Positions 1 to 8,104 of a DNA stretch of 34,639 nucleotides are shown piece after piece. Positions within the stretch are counted from its first letter, which is position 1. Each line of letters opens with the position of its first letter. The stretch spans positions 1-34,639 of the forward strand of contig JADLAZ010000042.1 in NCBI GenBank assembly GCA_020849725.1, written 5' to 3'. Below the pieces are notes generated by a model. It was not told the DNA's origin, did not search any database, and worked only from the letters and a program-made list of their open reading frames with translations. Source of the stretch: Chloroflexota bacterium. GTDB taxonomy: Bacteria > Chloroflexota > Chloroflexia > Thermomicrobiales > JADLAZ01. The position numbers and the translations under genes were made by a program.

Positions 1-219
1 GAGCCAGACTGGCTCGACCGCGTCCACGCCGTGGTCGCCGATCAGGCGCGGCGCGGCGACGGCTACCCGCCGGCGCTGCAAGAGGCGCACGAGGCGGCGG
101 TGATCGCGGCCGATGAGCGCCGGCTGGTGGAGCATCTGATCGAAGATGCGATGGCGCGCGCCGGTGTCACCATGATCCGCTCGGCCAAGGACACCAGCAA
201 GCGGGTGAGAAGGCTATGA
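1..219 (+). CDS. nurA: NurA-type 5'-3' nuclease, C-terminal fragment
   Basis: Only the last 72 residues lie in the window; the gene begins before base 1 and the frame is open from the first base. The visible part (YPPALQEAHEAAVI, then an Arg-rich end with SAKDTSKRVRRL) resembles the C-terminus of NurA-domain proteins, where a conserved Pro-x-x-Leu-x-x-Ala-His segment carries the last active-site residues. NurA is the RNase H-fold nuclease that works with the HerA translocase to resect DNA ends. The stop overlaps the next start as ATGA (216-219), so the two are translationally coupled, and herA lies two genes on. The assignment rests on this short tail plus the context; the catalytic Asp residues are outside the window. 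Confidence 0.68.
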   Translation, partial: EPDWLDRVHAVVADQARRGDGYPPALQEAHEAAVIAADERRLVEHLIEDAMARAGVTMIRSAKDTSKRVRRL

Positions 220-842
220 CCGGCGCCATGCCGTCCGCGGGTCGCATCGGCGAGATCATCGCCACCAGCACAGTCGAGTTCACGGCGCAGAGCCACGATC
301 TGCACCGTCTGCCACCGCTCGGGACGCTGGTGCAGGTGACGGCGGCCCGCGGCAGCGTCAGTGAGATCGTCGGTGTCGTCGCCTTCGGTGAGACGGCCGC
401 GCTGGATTCCGGCCGGCGGCCAGTGCGACGCGGCAATGACGACGTGTTTGACGACGCCGTTTACACCGAGCATCCGGAGCTGCGCCACGTGCTGCGGACG
501 ACGTTTCGCGCCCGCATCGTCGGCTTTGTCGACGGCGACCATCCGCGGCGCTACCTGCCGCCCGCACCGCCGCCGCTGCACTTCTCTGTGCGGCCCTGCT
601 CGGCGCTGATGACGATCGAGTTCACCGACAGCCTGGTCTATCTCCGCACGCTGCTCGCGGGCGATGGCCTGGTTAGTCCCGAGCAGTTGCTGGCCGCCCA
701 TATCCGCGAGACCTACCGGGTGCGCGATCGGGACGAAGCCTGGCTGGCGGCGGCCGGGCGCGAGGTGGCCCGCTTGCTGAAGGGCGACTACGACCGCCTT
801 CTGACGGTGCTGCAGGCGATTGACCCGGTAGTGATGGTGTGA
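216..842 (+). CDS. probable HAS-barrel protein between nurA and herA
   Basis: A 208-residue soluble protein with no signal peptide or membrane segment. The N-terminal third (GRIGEIIATSTVEF, then PPLGTLVQV and EIVGVVAFGET) has the short beta-strand pattern of a HAS barrel, the small barrel found at the N-terminus of HerA and of ATP synthase subunits. The rest is mixed, with a helical C-terminus (about 150-205), and I recognise no catalytic motif. The start overlaps the nurA stop (ATGA). The position between a NurA and a HerA suggests an accessory or docking subunit of the resection machine, but that is inference from context and fold impression. A 151-nt gap separates it from herA, the only loose joint in this block. 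Confidence 0.6.
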   Translation: MTGAMPSAGRIGEIIATSTVEFTAQSHDLHRLPPLGTLVQVTAARGSVSEIVGVVAFGETAALDSGRRPVRRGNDDVFDDAVYTEHPELRHVLRTTFRARIVGFVDGDHPRRYLPPAPPPLHFSVRPCSALMTIEFTDSLVYLRTLLAGDGLVSPEQLLAAHIRETYRVRDRDEAWLAAAGREVARLLKGDYDRLLTVLQAIDPVVMV

Positions 843-903
843 CGCTGATACGACGAGGCCGTGATGGAACGCACAGCTTCGAGCCACATACCGCCGCATG
901 CTG

Positions 904-915
904 GTACACTTGTTC
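904..915. promoter_or_regulatory. degenerate LexA-box-like site upstream of herA
   Basis: GTACACTTGTTC reads on the other strand as GAACAAGTGTAC, which is GAAC-N4-GTTC with one mismatch. It lies in the 151-nt gap before herA. I see no convincing -35/-10 pair around it, so it is noted mainly because an intact box of the same class lies downstream of sbcD. Confidence 0.2.
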
Positions 916-993
916 TAGTTGATTCGCTCGTGACGCCGGCATGGACGGCTACGTGCAACGACCGCGGGACCGTCGTGGGTGGGAGGGGGCACG

Positions 994-2688
994 ATGCCGG
1001 GTCCGACACTGGCGCCAATTGACCGGACCGCGCTAGCGGCGACGACGGCGGACCGGTTGGCGGGTGACGACGGCCACCGGCTCGGCGTGCTGACCGGCGG
1101 CAGCTTCACCGAGGGGTTGACGGTGCGCTTGGACGCGGCGACGTCGACCGAGGACCTGCGCGTGGGCGATTTTGTCGTGCTGGAGGGCGACCAGCACCGC
1201 TACTTCAGCATGCTGAGCGACATGCAGCTGGAGGTCACCGATGCTGGCCTGGCCGCCGACCCGCCGCCGGCCGCCTCGCGCTTCGTGCGGCAGGCGCTGG
1301 CCGGCACGCATACCTATGCGACCGTCGTCGTCAAGCCGTCGCTGGTGCTGCGCGGCGTCGGCAGCGACGACGTGACGGCCGAGGCGCGCCGGCCGGAGCC
1401 GGTGCGGAACATCCCAATGCACTTCCGTGAGTTGCGCCAGGCGACGCAGGCGGACATCGACGGTGTGTTCGGCAAGGAGAGCGCGACGAACTTCAATGTC
1501 GGCAGCCCGCTGACGATGGACACGCCCGTCTGCATCGATCTGGAGCGACTCGTGCAGCGCAGCACCGGCGTCTTTGGCCAGTCCGGCACCGGCAAGAGTG
1601 TGCTGACCCGGCTGCTGCTGTGCGGCATCATCCGCAGCGACGTGGCCGGTGTGCTGATCTTTGACATGCACAGCGAGTACGCCGATGGGCAGCGCGCCGA
1701 GGGCGGCGCTGGCCGCATCGCCGGCCTGAAGGAGGCCTTCGGCCGGCGCATCGTCAGCTACTCAATCGACGAGCGGCAGCGCGACGTCGATCACCATCTC
1801 CAGATCGGCCTGGACCAGATCGAGACGGACGACCTGGCGCTGCTGGCGGAGGAGTTGGCGCTGCGCGACACGTTCGAGGCGACGACGACGGCGCTGCGCG
1901 AGCGCTTCCGTGATGACTGGCTCGTCAAGCTGCTTGGTATGGGACGAGCCGAGGTGGAAGCGTTCTGCGCTGAGACGGGTGCACACCCGATGGCGGTCGA
2001 CGGTCTGCGCGGCAAGCTGGCCCGGCTGCGTGGCGAGAAGCGTCCGTACGTGCGCGAGCATGTGGCGGGCAATAGCCTGGACGGCTTGCTGGCGACGCTG
2101 AAGGCCGGCCGCAACGTCATCCTGCAGTTCGGCCGCCACAACACACTTCTCGACTACATGCTGGTGGCCAACGTCATCACCCGGCGCATCCACCAGCACT
2201 ACACCGAACTGGTGCAGCAGGCCGAGCTGGCGAAGGCAGCCGCCAGTGGCGTGCGGCCGCTGGTGATCGTCATCGAGGAGGCGCACAAATTCCTCCATCC
2301 CGGCGTGGCCCACCAGACCATCTTCGGCACGATTGCGCGCGAGTTGCGCAAGTACCAGGTGACACTGCTGATCGTCGACCAGCGACCGTCCGGTATCGAC
2401 GCCGAGGTGCTGTCGCAGGTGGGAACCCGCATCACCGGCCTGCTGACCGAGGAGCGCGACATCGACGCCGTGCTGGCGGGCATCGCTGGCCGGTCGCACC
2501 TGCGCGGGGTGCTGGCGAGCCTGGAGACGAAGCAGCAGTGCCTGATCATGGGCCACGCCATGCCGATGCCGATGGTGCTGCGCACCCGCGCCTACGACCA
2601 GGCGTTCATCCAGGCGATGCGCGGCTCGCCAGCGCTGGCCGGCTTCGGCGATCTCGGCGCCATTGACCTGTCGGGGAAGCGCCGGTGA
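994..2688 (+). CDS. herA: HerA-family DNA translocase/helicase
   Basis: A 564-residue hexameric ATPase that pumps double-stranded DNA and works with NurA and Mre11/Rad50 in end resection. Residues ~25-85 form the HAS barrel (HRLGVLTGGSF, LRVGDFVVLEG). The RecA-like ATPase core follows, with Walker A GQSGTGKS at ~195-202, a VLIFDMHSEY strand at ~220-229 and Walker B PLVIVIEEAHKF at ~422-433; the Glu-Glu after the Asp-type strand is typical of HerA/FtsK ATPases. The family is usually 500-620 residues. I chose ATG 994 over an in-frame GTG at 979 because GGGAGGGGG sits 4 nt before 994 and would lie inside the longer form. The stop overlaps the sbcD start as GTGA, so the two are co-translated. Confidence 0.93.
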   Translation: MPGPTLAPIDRTALAATTADRLAGDDGHRLGVLTGGSFTEGLTVRLDAATSTEDLRVGDFVVLEGDQHRYFSMLSDMQLEVTDAGLAADPPPAASRFVRQALAGTHTYATVVVKPSLVLRGVGSDDVTAEARRPEPVRNIPMHFRELRQATQADIDGVFGKESATNFNVGSPLTMDTPVCIDLERLVQRSTGVFGQSGTGKSVLTRLLLCGIIRSDVAGVLIFDMHSEYADGQRAEGGAGRIAGLKEAFGRRIVSYSIDERQRDVDHHLQIGLDQIETDDLALLAEELALRDTFEATTTALRERFRDDWLVKLLGMGRAEVEAFCAETGAHPMAVDGLRGKLARLRGEKRPYVREHVAGNSLDGLLATLKAGRNVILQFGRHNTLLDYMLVANVITRRIHQHYTELVQQAELAKAAASGVRPLVIVIEEAHKFLHPGVAHQTIFGTIARELRKYQVTLLIVDQRPSGIDAEVLSQVGTRITGLLTEERDIDAVLAGIAGRSHLRGVLASLETKQQCLIMGHAMPMPMVLRTRAYDQAFIQAMRGSPALAGFGDLGAIDLSGKRR

Positions 2689-3920
2689 AGTTGCTTCACT
2701 TCGCCGATCTGCACCTGGGTGTCGAGCGCTACGGCACACCGGACCCGGACACGGGCCTGTCGAGCCGCGTCTTGGATTTCCTGCGGGCGCTGGACACGAT
2801 CGTCGACGTGGCGATCGGCGAGGGCGTCGATGCCGTCCTGTTCGCCGGTGACGCCTACAAGAGCCGCGACCCATCACCGACATTGCAGCGCGAGCTGGCG
2901 ATGCGCGTGCGCCGGCTGGTGCGGGCCGACATTCCGCTGGTGCTGCTCGTCGGAAACCATGACTTGCCGAGTGCCTGGGGCCGTGCCACGTCGATCGAGA
3001 TCTTCCAGGCACTGGCCGTGCCGGGCGTCTGGATCGCCGACCAGATTGGGACGGTGGCGCTCGAAACGCGCGCCGGCCTGCTGCAGGTGGTCCACCTGCC
3101 CTGGCTCACCCGCGCGCACCTGATGGCCCACCCGGCCATGCGCGAGGCGACGATGGAGCAGGCGCACCAGCGCCTGCTGGAAATTGTCGCTGAGCAGGTG
3201 CGGCGGCAGGCAGAGGCGCTGCACCCGGACGCGCCAGCGGTGCTGCTGGCGCACGGCACGCTCCACGGCGCCAGCTATGGCTCGGAACAGTCGGCGCTCC
3301 TGGGCCAGGACCTCATCTTCACCCGGACGGACGTCTGTGCCGAGCGGTTCGACTACCTGGCACTCGGCCACATCCACAAGCACCAGATCGTCGGCGACCA
3401 GCCGCCGGCCGTCTACGCCGGCAGTCCAGAGCGGGTCGATTTCGGCGAGGAGCGCGAGACCAAGGGCTACGTCCTGGTCGACATCGAGCCGGGTCGGCAG
3501 GGCGAGCGGCCGGTGCACTGGCGCTTCCAGCCACTGGCGGCGCGTCCGTTTCGGACGTTGGAGATGCGCGCGGCTGGCGACGACCCGCAGGGCGATCTGC
3601 TGCGCATGATTGAGTTGCTGCGCGACCTCGATGGCGCGGTCGTGCGCCTGATCGTGACCATCGCGCCCGAGGCGGAAGGTCACGTCCGGCCGGATGAGTT
3701 GCGGCGCGCGCTGCGCGCGGCCGGCGCGCGCCTGGTCGCCGGTGTCAAGCTGGTGTCGGAGGCGGCCGCCTCGCGCTTGCGCCTGCAACTCGATCCGCGC
3801 AAGCAGTTGACGCCGCGCGAGATGCTGGCGCTCTACCTGGAGGCCAAACGGGTCGCGCCCGAGCGTGCCGAGCGGCTGCTGGACCTGGCGCGCACGCTGG
3901 AGACCGACGGAGCGAGCTGA
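2685..3920 (+). CDS. sbcD: SbcD/Mre11-type DNA exonuclease
   Basis: A 411-residue calcineurin-like metallophosphoesterase that trims DNA ends at double-strand breaks. All phosphodiesterase motifs are present: ADLH (D8, H10), FAGDAYKS (D56), GNHD (N91-D93), LAHG (H190) and GHIH (H229, H231), so it should be catalytically competent. The C-terminal ~130 residues correspond to the capping and partner-binding region. Translation starts at a GTG overlapping the herA stop. Mre11 proteins normally act with a Rad50/SbcC ATPase encoded next door; here no such gene follows, so the partner is either encoded elsewhere or absent. The tight coupling to herA recalls the archaeal HerA-NurA-Mre11-Rad50 operon. 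Confidence 0.93.
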   Translation: MKLLHFADLHLGVERYGTPDPDTGLSSRVLDFLRALDTIVDVAIGEGVDAVLFAGDAYKSRDPSPTLQRELAMRVRRLVRADIPLVLLVGNHDLPSAWGRATSIEIFQALAVPGVWIADQIGTVALETRAGLLQVVHLPWLTRAHLMAHPAMREATMEQAHQRLLEIVAEQVRRQAEALHPDAPAVLLAHGTLHGASYGSEQSALLGQDLIFTRTDVCAERFDYLALGHIHKHQIVGDQPPAVYAGSPERVDFGEERETKGYVLVDIEPGRQGERPVHWRFQPLAARPFRTLEMRAAGDDPQGDLLRMIELLRDLDGAVVRLIVTIAPEAEGHVRPDELRRALRAAGARLVAGVKLVSEAAASRLRLQLDPRKQLTPREMLALYLEAKRVAPERAERLLDLARTLETDGAS

Positions 3921-3952
3921 GGGCGCAACCGCCTGCCACGCTGCCGACTTGG

Positions 3953-3981
3953 TTGACACAGAACACATGTTCTGCTATGAT
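3953..3981 (+). promoter_or_regulatory. sigma-70 promoter of the 4128 gene
   Basis: Consensus -35 TTGACA (3953-3958), a 17-bp spacer, and -10 TATGAT (3976-3981) preceded by TGC, an extended -10. It is the strongest promoter seen in the window. It lies 33 bp after the sbcD stop and predicts transcription from about 3988, giving a leader of ~140 nt before the ATG at 4128. The spacer is occupied by a LexA-type palindrome, so the promoter should be tightly repressed until that repressor leaves. Confidence 0.88.
3959..3974. promoter_or_regulatory. LexA (SOS) box between -35 and -10
   Basis: CAGAACAcaTGTTCTG: two perfect 7-bp arms around a 2-bp centre. It contains GAAC-ACAT-GTTC, which fits the Gram-positive-type LexA/DinR consensus CGAACRNRYGTTYG except at the flanking base. 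It fills the spacer exactly, so bound LexA would exclude RNA polymerase. A green non-sulfur bacterium (Dehalococcoides) has been reported to use this class of box. The sequence is seen directly; LexA binding is inferred. Confidence 0.8.
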
Positions 3982-3984
3982 GCA

Positions 3985-3998
3985 CGCACGAACGTGCG
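3985..3998. repeat. small inverted repeat at the transcript start
   Basis: CGCACG-AA-CGTGCG: 6-bp arms with a 2-nt centre, just downstream of the -10 at the predicted +1 of the SOS promoter. It could be a second operator or a 5'-end hairpin that stabilises the mRNA; it could also be chance in GC-rich sequence. Confidence 0.4.
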
Positions 3999-4127
3999 CG
4001 TCCAGGCCCCAGTCTCACGCTTGACGGCCGGCGGGCGAGTGGCTGCGGCGGCATTGACAGCATCGCGCGGCAACGCTCTCGGCGCTGCTCAGCATCGCTC
4101 TGCACTGCACGCACAGGAGGCATCGCT

Positions 4128-4931
4128 ATGGCACGCATCGTTCCCATCACTACCGGCGGCGGCAAGCGGCTGGTCGCCTCGTGGTCGAGCGGCAAGGAGA
4201 TCGTCGGTGAGGACGCGATCTTCCGCGGCTGGTTCCTGGATGTCGGCATTGACCCGGCATTGGACGAGGCCGCCGCGGCGGCCGGCTGGCCGCAGGGCCG
4301 GCTGCTGCACCTGGACGGCGAGTCGCGCGAGCACTGGCTCCTCCCGTCGCCGACCGTCCTATTCGTGCTGATCGACGGTATCCCCTACGGCCGGCTGAGC
4401 GCGCTGGCGTCGAACGATGTCGCCTACGCCGGCGTAGGCTGCAGCTGGATTCGTGGCCAGCGGTCGCGACTGGGCGTCATGGCGCTGGCGCGCGATCTGC
4501 TGACCCAGGGCTATGAGACGCCACTGCCATTCACCGTGTCCAGCACCAGCACCGATGATCTGCTGGCGGCGCTGCTGCGGCACAACGAAGTGCTGGACGC
4601 GCTGGAAGCGGCGGCGCGCGCGGCCGGCAAGCCGCGCGAGTTCGACTTCCACGGCATCGGCCTGCCGCTCGTGCCAGGTCCGAAGGTGGCACGCGGCGCC
4701 GGGCCGCTGACGACCCAGATCAGCCCGGTCACGTGCGCGCACCCGCAGGAGCTGACGCGCGAGGCGCTGCGGGGCATCGTCACCCCGGCAATCGGCCTGC
4801 TGGCGCCGCCGCCGGTGGCGGAGATCAAGACCCGGCGCTGGTCGGAGATCGTCGAGTGGGCAGCCGAGTTCAAGCGGGCGGCACTGCGGCCGGCCGAGGA
4901 TGAGGCGCTGGCGCTGGCCGCTGATCGGTAG
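4128..4931 (+). CDS. probable SOS-induced protein of unknown function
   Basis: A 267-residue protein I do not recognise. The ATG is firm: AGGAGG at 4115-4120 with a 7-nt spacer. There is no signal peptide or membrane helix. The N-terminal half is strand-rich ([41 protein letters not shown]), the middle (~135-170) helical, and the C-terminus (~205-267) has Pro-rich strands and a final amphipathic helix. There is no nuclease, ATPase or protease motif. The promoter carries a LexA-type box, so expression should rise on DNA damage, and the gene directly follows the nurA-herA-sbcD block. A DNA-damage role, such as binding or annealing single strands, is possible but rests only on regulation and position. 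A perfect 17-bp hairpin ends the unit, so it is probably transcribed alone. Confidence 0.85.
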   Translation: MARIVPITTGGGKRLVASWSSGKEIVGEDAIFRGWFLDVGIDPALDEAAAAAGWPQGRLLHLDGESREHWLLPSPTVLFVLIDGIPYGRLSALASNDVAYAGVGCSWIRGQRSRLGVMALARDLLTQGYETPLPFTVSSTSTDDLLAALLRHNEVLDALEAAARAAGKPREFDFHGIGLPLVPGPKVARGAGPLTTQISPVTCAHPQELTREALRGIVTPAIGLLAPPPVAEIKTRRWSEIVEWAAEFKRAALRPAEDEALALAADR

Positions 4932-4951
4932 CGGCTGAACGGGCGCGTGGG

Positions 4952-4995
4952 GCCGGGGGCGCGGCCGGTGATCGACACCCGGCCGCGCCCCCGGC
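4952..4995 (+). terminator. long perfect hairpin after the SOS gene
   Basis: A 17-bp perfect stem (4952-4968 pairing with 4979-4995) and a 10-nt loop, starting 21 nt after the stop codon. The stem is almost all G and C, with no U-tract after it. Position and perfection argue for a transcript end or RNA-stabilising structure. Confidence 0.7.
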
Positions 4996-5215
4996 TGTCG
5001 CCGTGTGCGTTGCCATGGTTCTGCGAGTGTCGTGGCATGGGGGCGCAACTGGCGCCGCCGGTCGTTCGCTCGGGCTGGACGAAATGGCCCGGAGTTGGCA
5101 GAATCGCCGCCAGCGGTCCCGCCCCAAGACAACGTGTCCGGTGGGATGCCGCACCCAGCACGCTACGCTGGCCCGACCAGCGCCGGTCGGATCATGTGGC
5201 AGGAGGAGGCTACCA

Positions 5216-6868
5216 GTGACCAGCGAGTCCGTCGAGACAGCGCCGGGCATCCTGGCCGTGGGAGCGGGGGCGCCTGCGCCACTGCGCAGCGTACACGGGT
5301 TGGAGGAGCAGGGCATCCTCGATGCCGGTGAAGTCCACTGGAACCTGTCAACTCCGTCGCTGTACGAGGCGGCGATCGTGCGGCGCGAGGGCGTCATCGG
5401 GCGTCTCGGCCCGCTGGTGGTGACGACCGGTCAGCACACCGGCCGCTCGCCGGGCGACAAGTACGTCGCGCGCGAGCCAGGCAGCGAGGCCAACATCTGG
5501 TGGGGGAGTGTCAACCGCCCGCTGGAGCAGGATCGATTCGACGCGCTCTACGACCGGGCGACCGCGTCGCTGGCCGGTCAGGACCTGTTCGTCCAAGACT
5601 GCTGGGCTGGCGCCGACCCGCGCTACCGGTTGCCGCTGCGCGTCATCACGACCTACGCCTGGCACAGCCTGTTTGCACGCAACCTCTTCCTGCGGGCGAC
5701 GCCGGAGGAGTTGCGGCGCCATCAGCCGGCGTTCACTATCCTCGATGTCCCGCACCTGCTAGCCGACCCGCAGCGCGACGGCACCCGCTCGTCGACCGTC
5801 GTCGCGCTGAACTTCGCCCGCCGGCTGGTGCTCATCGGCGGGACGGAGTATGCCGGCGAGATCAAGAAGTCGGTCTTCACGATCCTGAACTACTTGCTGC
5901 CGCTGCAAGGCGTCCTGTCGATGCACTGCTCGGCCAACGTCGGCCAGCGCGGCGATGTCGCCATCTTCTTCGGCCTCTCCGGCACCGGCAAGACGACGCT
6001 GTCGGCCGATCCGGACCGCACGCTGGTTGGCGACGACGAGCATGGCTGGAGCGACCAGGGCATCTTCAATTTCGAGGGCGGCTGCTACGCCAAGGTCATC
6101 AAGCTGTCGCGCGAGGCTGAGCCGGCGATCTACTCGACAACGCGCCGCTTCGGCACGGTGCTGGAGAATGTCGTCTTCGACCCGGTCACGCGCCGACTCG
6201 ACCTGGACGACGACTCGCTGACCGAGAACACACGCGCCGCCTATCCGCTGGCCTACATCCCGAATGCCAGCCCGGTGGGTCAGACGGGACATCCGCGCTC
6301 GATCGTGTTCCTGACCGCCGACGCCTTCGGCGTGCTGCCACCGATCAGCCGGCTGACGGCCGTCCAGGCAATGTATCATTTCCTATCGGGGTACACGGCG
6401 CGCGTGGCCGGCACGGAGCGCGGCGTCACCGAGCCGCAGGCGACCTTCAGCGCTTGCTTCGGCGCGCCGTTCCTGCCTCTGTCGCCCTCGATCTACGCCG
6501 ATCTGCTGGGTGAGAAGATCGAGCGGCACGGCGCGCAAGTCTGGCTGGTCAACACTGGCTGGACCGGCGGACCGCCCGGCGTCGGCCACCGCATGCCGAT
6601 CACGTACACGCGCGCCATGGTCGCCGCCGCGCTCAACGGTGATTTGGCCTCGGTAGCGACGCGGGTCGATCCGATCTTCGGTCTCGAGGTGCCGACGGCC
6701 TGTCCGGGCGTCGCGGCCGAGGTGCTCGATCCGCGCAGCACCTGGGCGGATCGTGCCGCCTACGACGAGCAGGCCCGGCGCCTGGCGGCCATGTTCGCCG
6801 CTAACTTCGAGCAGTTTGCCAATCATGTCGGGCCGGAGGTGCGCGGCGCTGGGCCGCGGGCGGGCTGA
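5216..6868 (+). CDS. pckA: phosphoenolpyruvate carboxykinase (ATP)
   Basis: A 550-residue cytosolic enzyme that converts oxaloacetate plus ATP to phosphoenolpyruvate, CO2 and ADP, the first committed step of gluconeogenesis. Seen: the substrate loop [12 protein letters not shown] near the N-terminus, the P-loop GLSGTGKT at 253-260, the metal-binding segment with paired acids (GDDEHGW) and the conserved NFEGGCYAK. The length fits the ATP-dependent family (520-550) rather than the larger GTP form. The reading frame is open back to about 5003, but AGGAGGAGG at 5201-5209 sits 6 nt before GTG 5216, and homology begins only after it. It is preceded by 284 nt holding a terminator and no promoter I would defend, and converges on a lipoprotein gene. 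Confidence 0.96.
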   Translation: MTSESVETAPGILAVGAGAPAPLRSVHGLEEQGILDAGEVHWNLSTPSLYEAAIVRREGVIGRLGPLVVTTGQHTGRSPGDKYVAREPGSEANIWWGSVNRPLEQDRFDALYDRATASLAGQDLFVQDCWAGADPRYRLPLRVITTYAWHSLFARNLFLRATPEELRRHQPAFTILDVPHLLADPQRDGTRSSTVVALNFARRLVLIGGTEYAGEIKKSVFTILNYLLPLQGVLSMHCSANVGQRGDVAIFFGLSGTGKTTLSADPDRTLVGDDEHGWSDQGIFNFEGGCYAKVIKLSREAEPAIYSTTRRFGTVLENVVFDPVTRRLDLDDDSLTENTRAAYPLAYIPNASPVGQTGHPRSIVFLTADAFGVLPPISRLTAVQAMYHFLSGYTARVAGTERGVTEPQATFSACFGAPFLPLSPSIYADLLGEKIERHGAQVWLVNTGWTGGPPGVGHRMPITYTRAMVAAALNGDLASVATRVDPIFGLEVPTACPGVAAEVLDPRSTWADRAAYDEQARRLAAMFAANFEQFANHVGPEVRGAGPRAG

Positions 6869-6871
6869 GAG

Positions 6872-6900
6872 CGCGCCAATGGTCCGGGTTGGGTGGCGCG
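6872..6900. terminator. hairpin between convergent pckA and lipoprotein gene
   Basis: CGCGCCA (6872-6878) pairs perfectly with TGGCGCG (6894-6900) across a 15-nt loop in the 55-nt gap between two convergent genes. There is no U-tract. It is modest in strength and could be fortuitous. Confidence 0.4.
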
Positions 6901-6923
6901 GGCGGTGGGCGCTGGCGCGCCGC

Positions 6924-7727
6924 CTACGGCGTGGCGATGCGGAAGTAATCGAATGCCACCTGGGCGTCGTCGCACTCCGGCCACAGCGCCAAACCGACGG
7001 TGACCGCATCGGCCAGCGGCAGCGTCCCCTGGCCGATGCCTCGCCACTGCTGGCGGTCGGTGCTGATCTCGGCCCGCACGGTCGAGCCGGCGCGCGTCAG
7101 CCGCATGGCCAGACCCTGTCCGACATAGGGGTAATCGAGGAAGAACTGACGCTTGTCCTCGGCGACGCCGGTCAGAAATGCAAAGCCGGAGTCGCGCTGA
7201 TAGGCGGCGATGGCATAGGCGCCGGCCGCGTCTTCCATCATGAGGCCGGCCGTAGCGCAGACTTGATCGACGACGCGCGTTTCGATCATGAAATCGCCGC
7301 GCGCGTGCTGGATCAAGCGCGGCGCCTCCCGGTCGGTCAGGCGCTCGGCGGCGCGCGCGGTGAATGTCAGGCGCTGACGTCGGATGTCCAGCGCCGGCAC
7401 GCTCAATTGGCGCGGGTCCCACAGGCCCCACACCGGCTGCAGTTGATCGCGGAAGTCCTCCAGTTGGTCGCCCCGCGGCCGCGGCGTCGGCGTACCGGTG
7501 GGCAGCGGTGGCAAGGTCGGCAAGGGTGGCAGGGTCGGCAGAGGGCCAAAGGTCGCCGGCGGCGCGGGTGTCGTCGTCGGCACGGCCCGCAGGCGCTCGG
7601 CCAGCTCTTTGGAGACCGGCAGCGGCGTCGGCGTCGGTGGCCGCCGCTCAGTCCCGGCGCAGGCGGTCAGCAGCATGAGCAGCAGCAGCACCGCGCCGGC
7701 GCGAGCGACGCCCGCCGGCAATCCCAT
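6924..7727 (-). CDS. lipoprotein with C-terminal concanavalin-like (DUF1349-like) domain
   Basis: About 267 residues from the start chosen here. A lipoprotein signal (MGLPAGVARAGAVLLLL, then lipobox LTAC) is followed by a Thr-Pro-rich spacer (~30-80), typical of surface lipoproteins in Chloroflexota. The C-terminal ~150 residues alternate strands in the style of DUF1349/LamG-like jelly rolls (AGLMMEDAAGAYAIAAY; VRAEISTDRQQW; VTVGLALWPE), which in known proteins bind carbohydrate or act as structural lectin-like domains. The start is uncertain: the frame is open to 7820, and the ATG at 7727 was chosen because it puts the hydrophobic core at the N-terminus, although its Shine-Dalgarno is weak. 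The ligand cannot be told. A related-looking domain ends the TIR-like protein at 17536. Confidence 0.75.
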   Translation of the reverse strand: MGLPAGVARAGAVLLLLMLLTACAGTERRPPTPTPLPVSKELAERLRAVPTTTPAPPATFGPLPTLPPLPTLPPLPTGTPTPRPRGDQLEDFRDQLQPVWGLWDPRQLSVPALDIRRQRLTFTARAAERLTDREAPRLIQHARGDFMIETRVVDQVCATAGLMMEDAAGAYAIAAYQRDSGFAFLTGVAEDKRQFFLDYPYVGQGLAMRLTRAGSTVRAEISTDRQQWRGIGQGTLPLADAVTVGLALWPECDDAQVAFDYFRIATP

Positions 7728-8104
7728 CCGTCGCTGGCGACCAGGTCGCCACAGGCAGCGCCGCGGTCGCGTGCCGTCAGCAGTCCCAGTTCGGCAAGAG
7801 AACGGCATGACACTCCGCATCGGTATGGCCCCGGTCGCCTGGCTTGATTATCGACGCGCTGTCGAGGCGGCAACAGCCACGCTGGTCCTGATAGCGATCA
7901 TCGTGCGCCGGCGCTTGTGCCGATCGCAGCTTTAGACTACATTCATCGTTGGAATACAGGAAACGCGCCACGGCCAGTCTATGGCCGCGGCGACGGCCGC
8001 GTGCCGTGCGCCAGCAGTGACGTGGTCGCGCGGGTGGCGGCGTGCTGATGAGAGATACGCAAGCATGGCGCTGGGCGATGCCCCGGCACGGTGGAGCGAC
8101 GCAC
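7728..8104. other. divergent intergenic region between two lipoprotein genes
   Basis: A 377-nt stretch between the leftward lipoprotein gene and the rightward deacetylase gene. It holds a possible rightward promoter (7915-7943). On the other strand a GATAAT hexamer near 7846-7851 sits 15 nt from a TTGCCG, too close to be convincing. Short frames here overlap and have no Shine-Dalgarno; I see no further gene. Confidence 0.5.
7915..7943 (+). promoter_or_regulatory. possible promoter of the deacetylase gene
   Basis: TTGTGC (7915-7920), a 17-bp spacer and TACATT (7938-7943). The spacing is ideal but the hexamers match only 3/6 and 4/6. The sequence around it is locally AT-richer than its surroundings. 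Confidence 0.35.

Noticed and set aside
2874..3968. Long open frame antisense to sbcD (364 aa)
   Set aside because: Its protein is low-complexity, rich in Arg, Gln and His, with no motif. It mirrors a gene with intact catalytic motifs; high GC keeps antisense frames open.
3865..4371. 168-codon open frame spanning the SOS promoter
   Set aside because: It overlaps the end of sbcD, the promoter and the start of the next gene in another frame, and has no ribosome binding site.
5003..5215. 71-residue N-terminal extension of pckA
   Set aside because: It has no similarity to the family and would bury the strong Shine-Dalgarno at 5201-5209.
7498..7697. Imperfect GGCAAGGTCGG/GGCAAGGGTGG repeats that might suggest a repeat array
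   Set aside because: They encode the Thr/Pro/Leu-rich spacer of the lipoprotein on the other strand; this is coding low complexity, not a CRISPR or tandem-repeat element.
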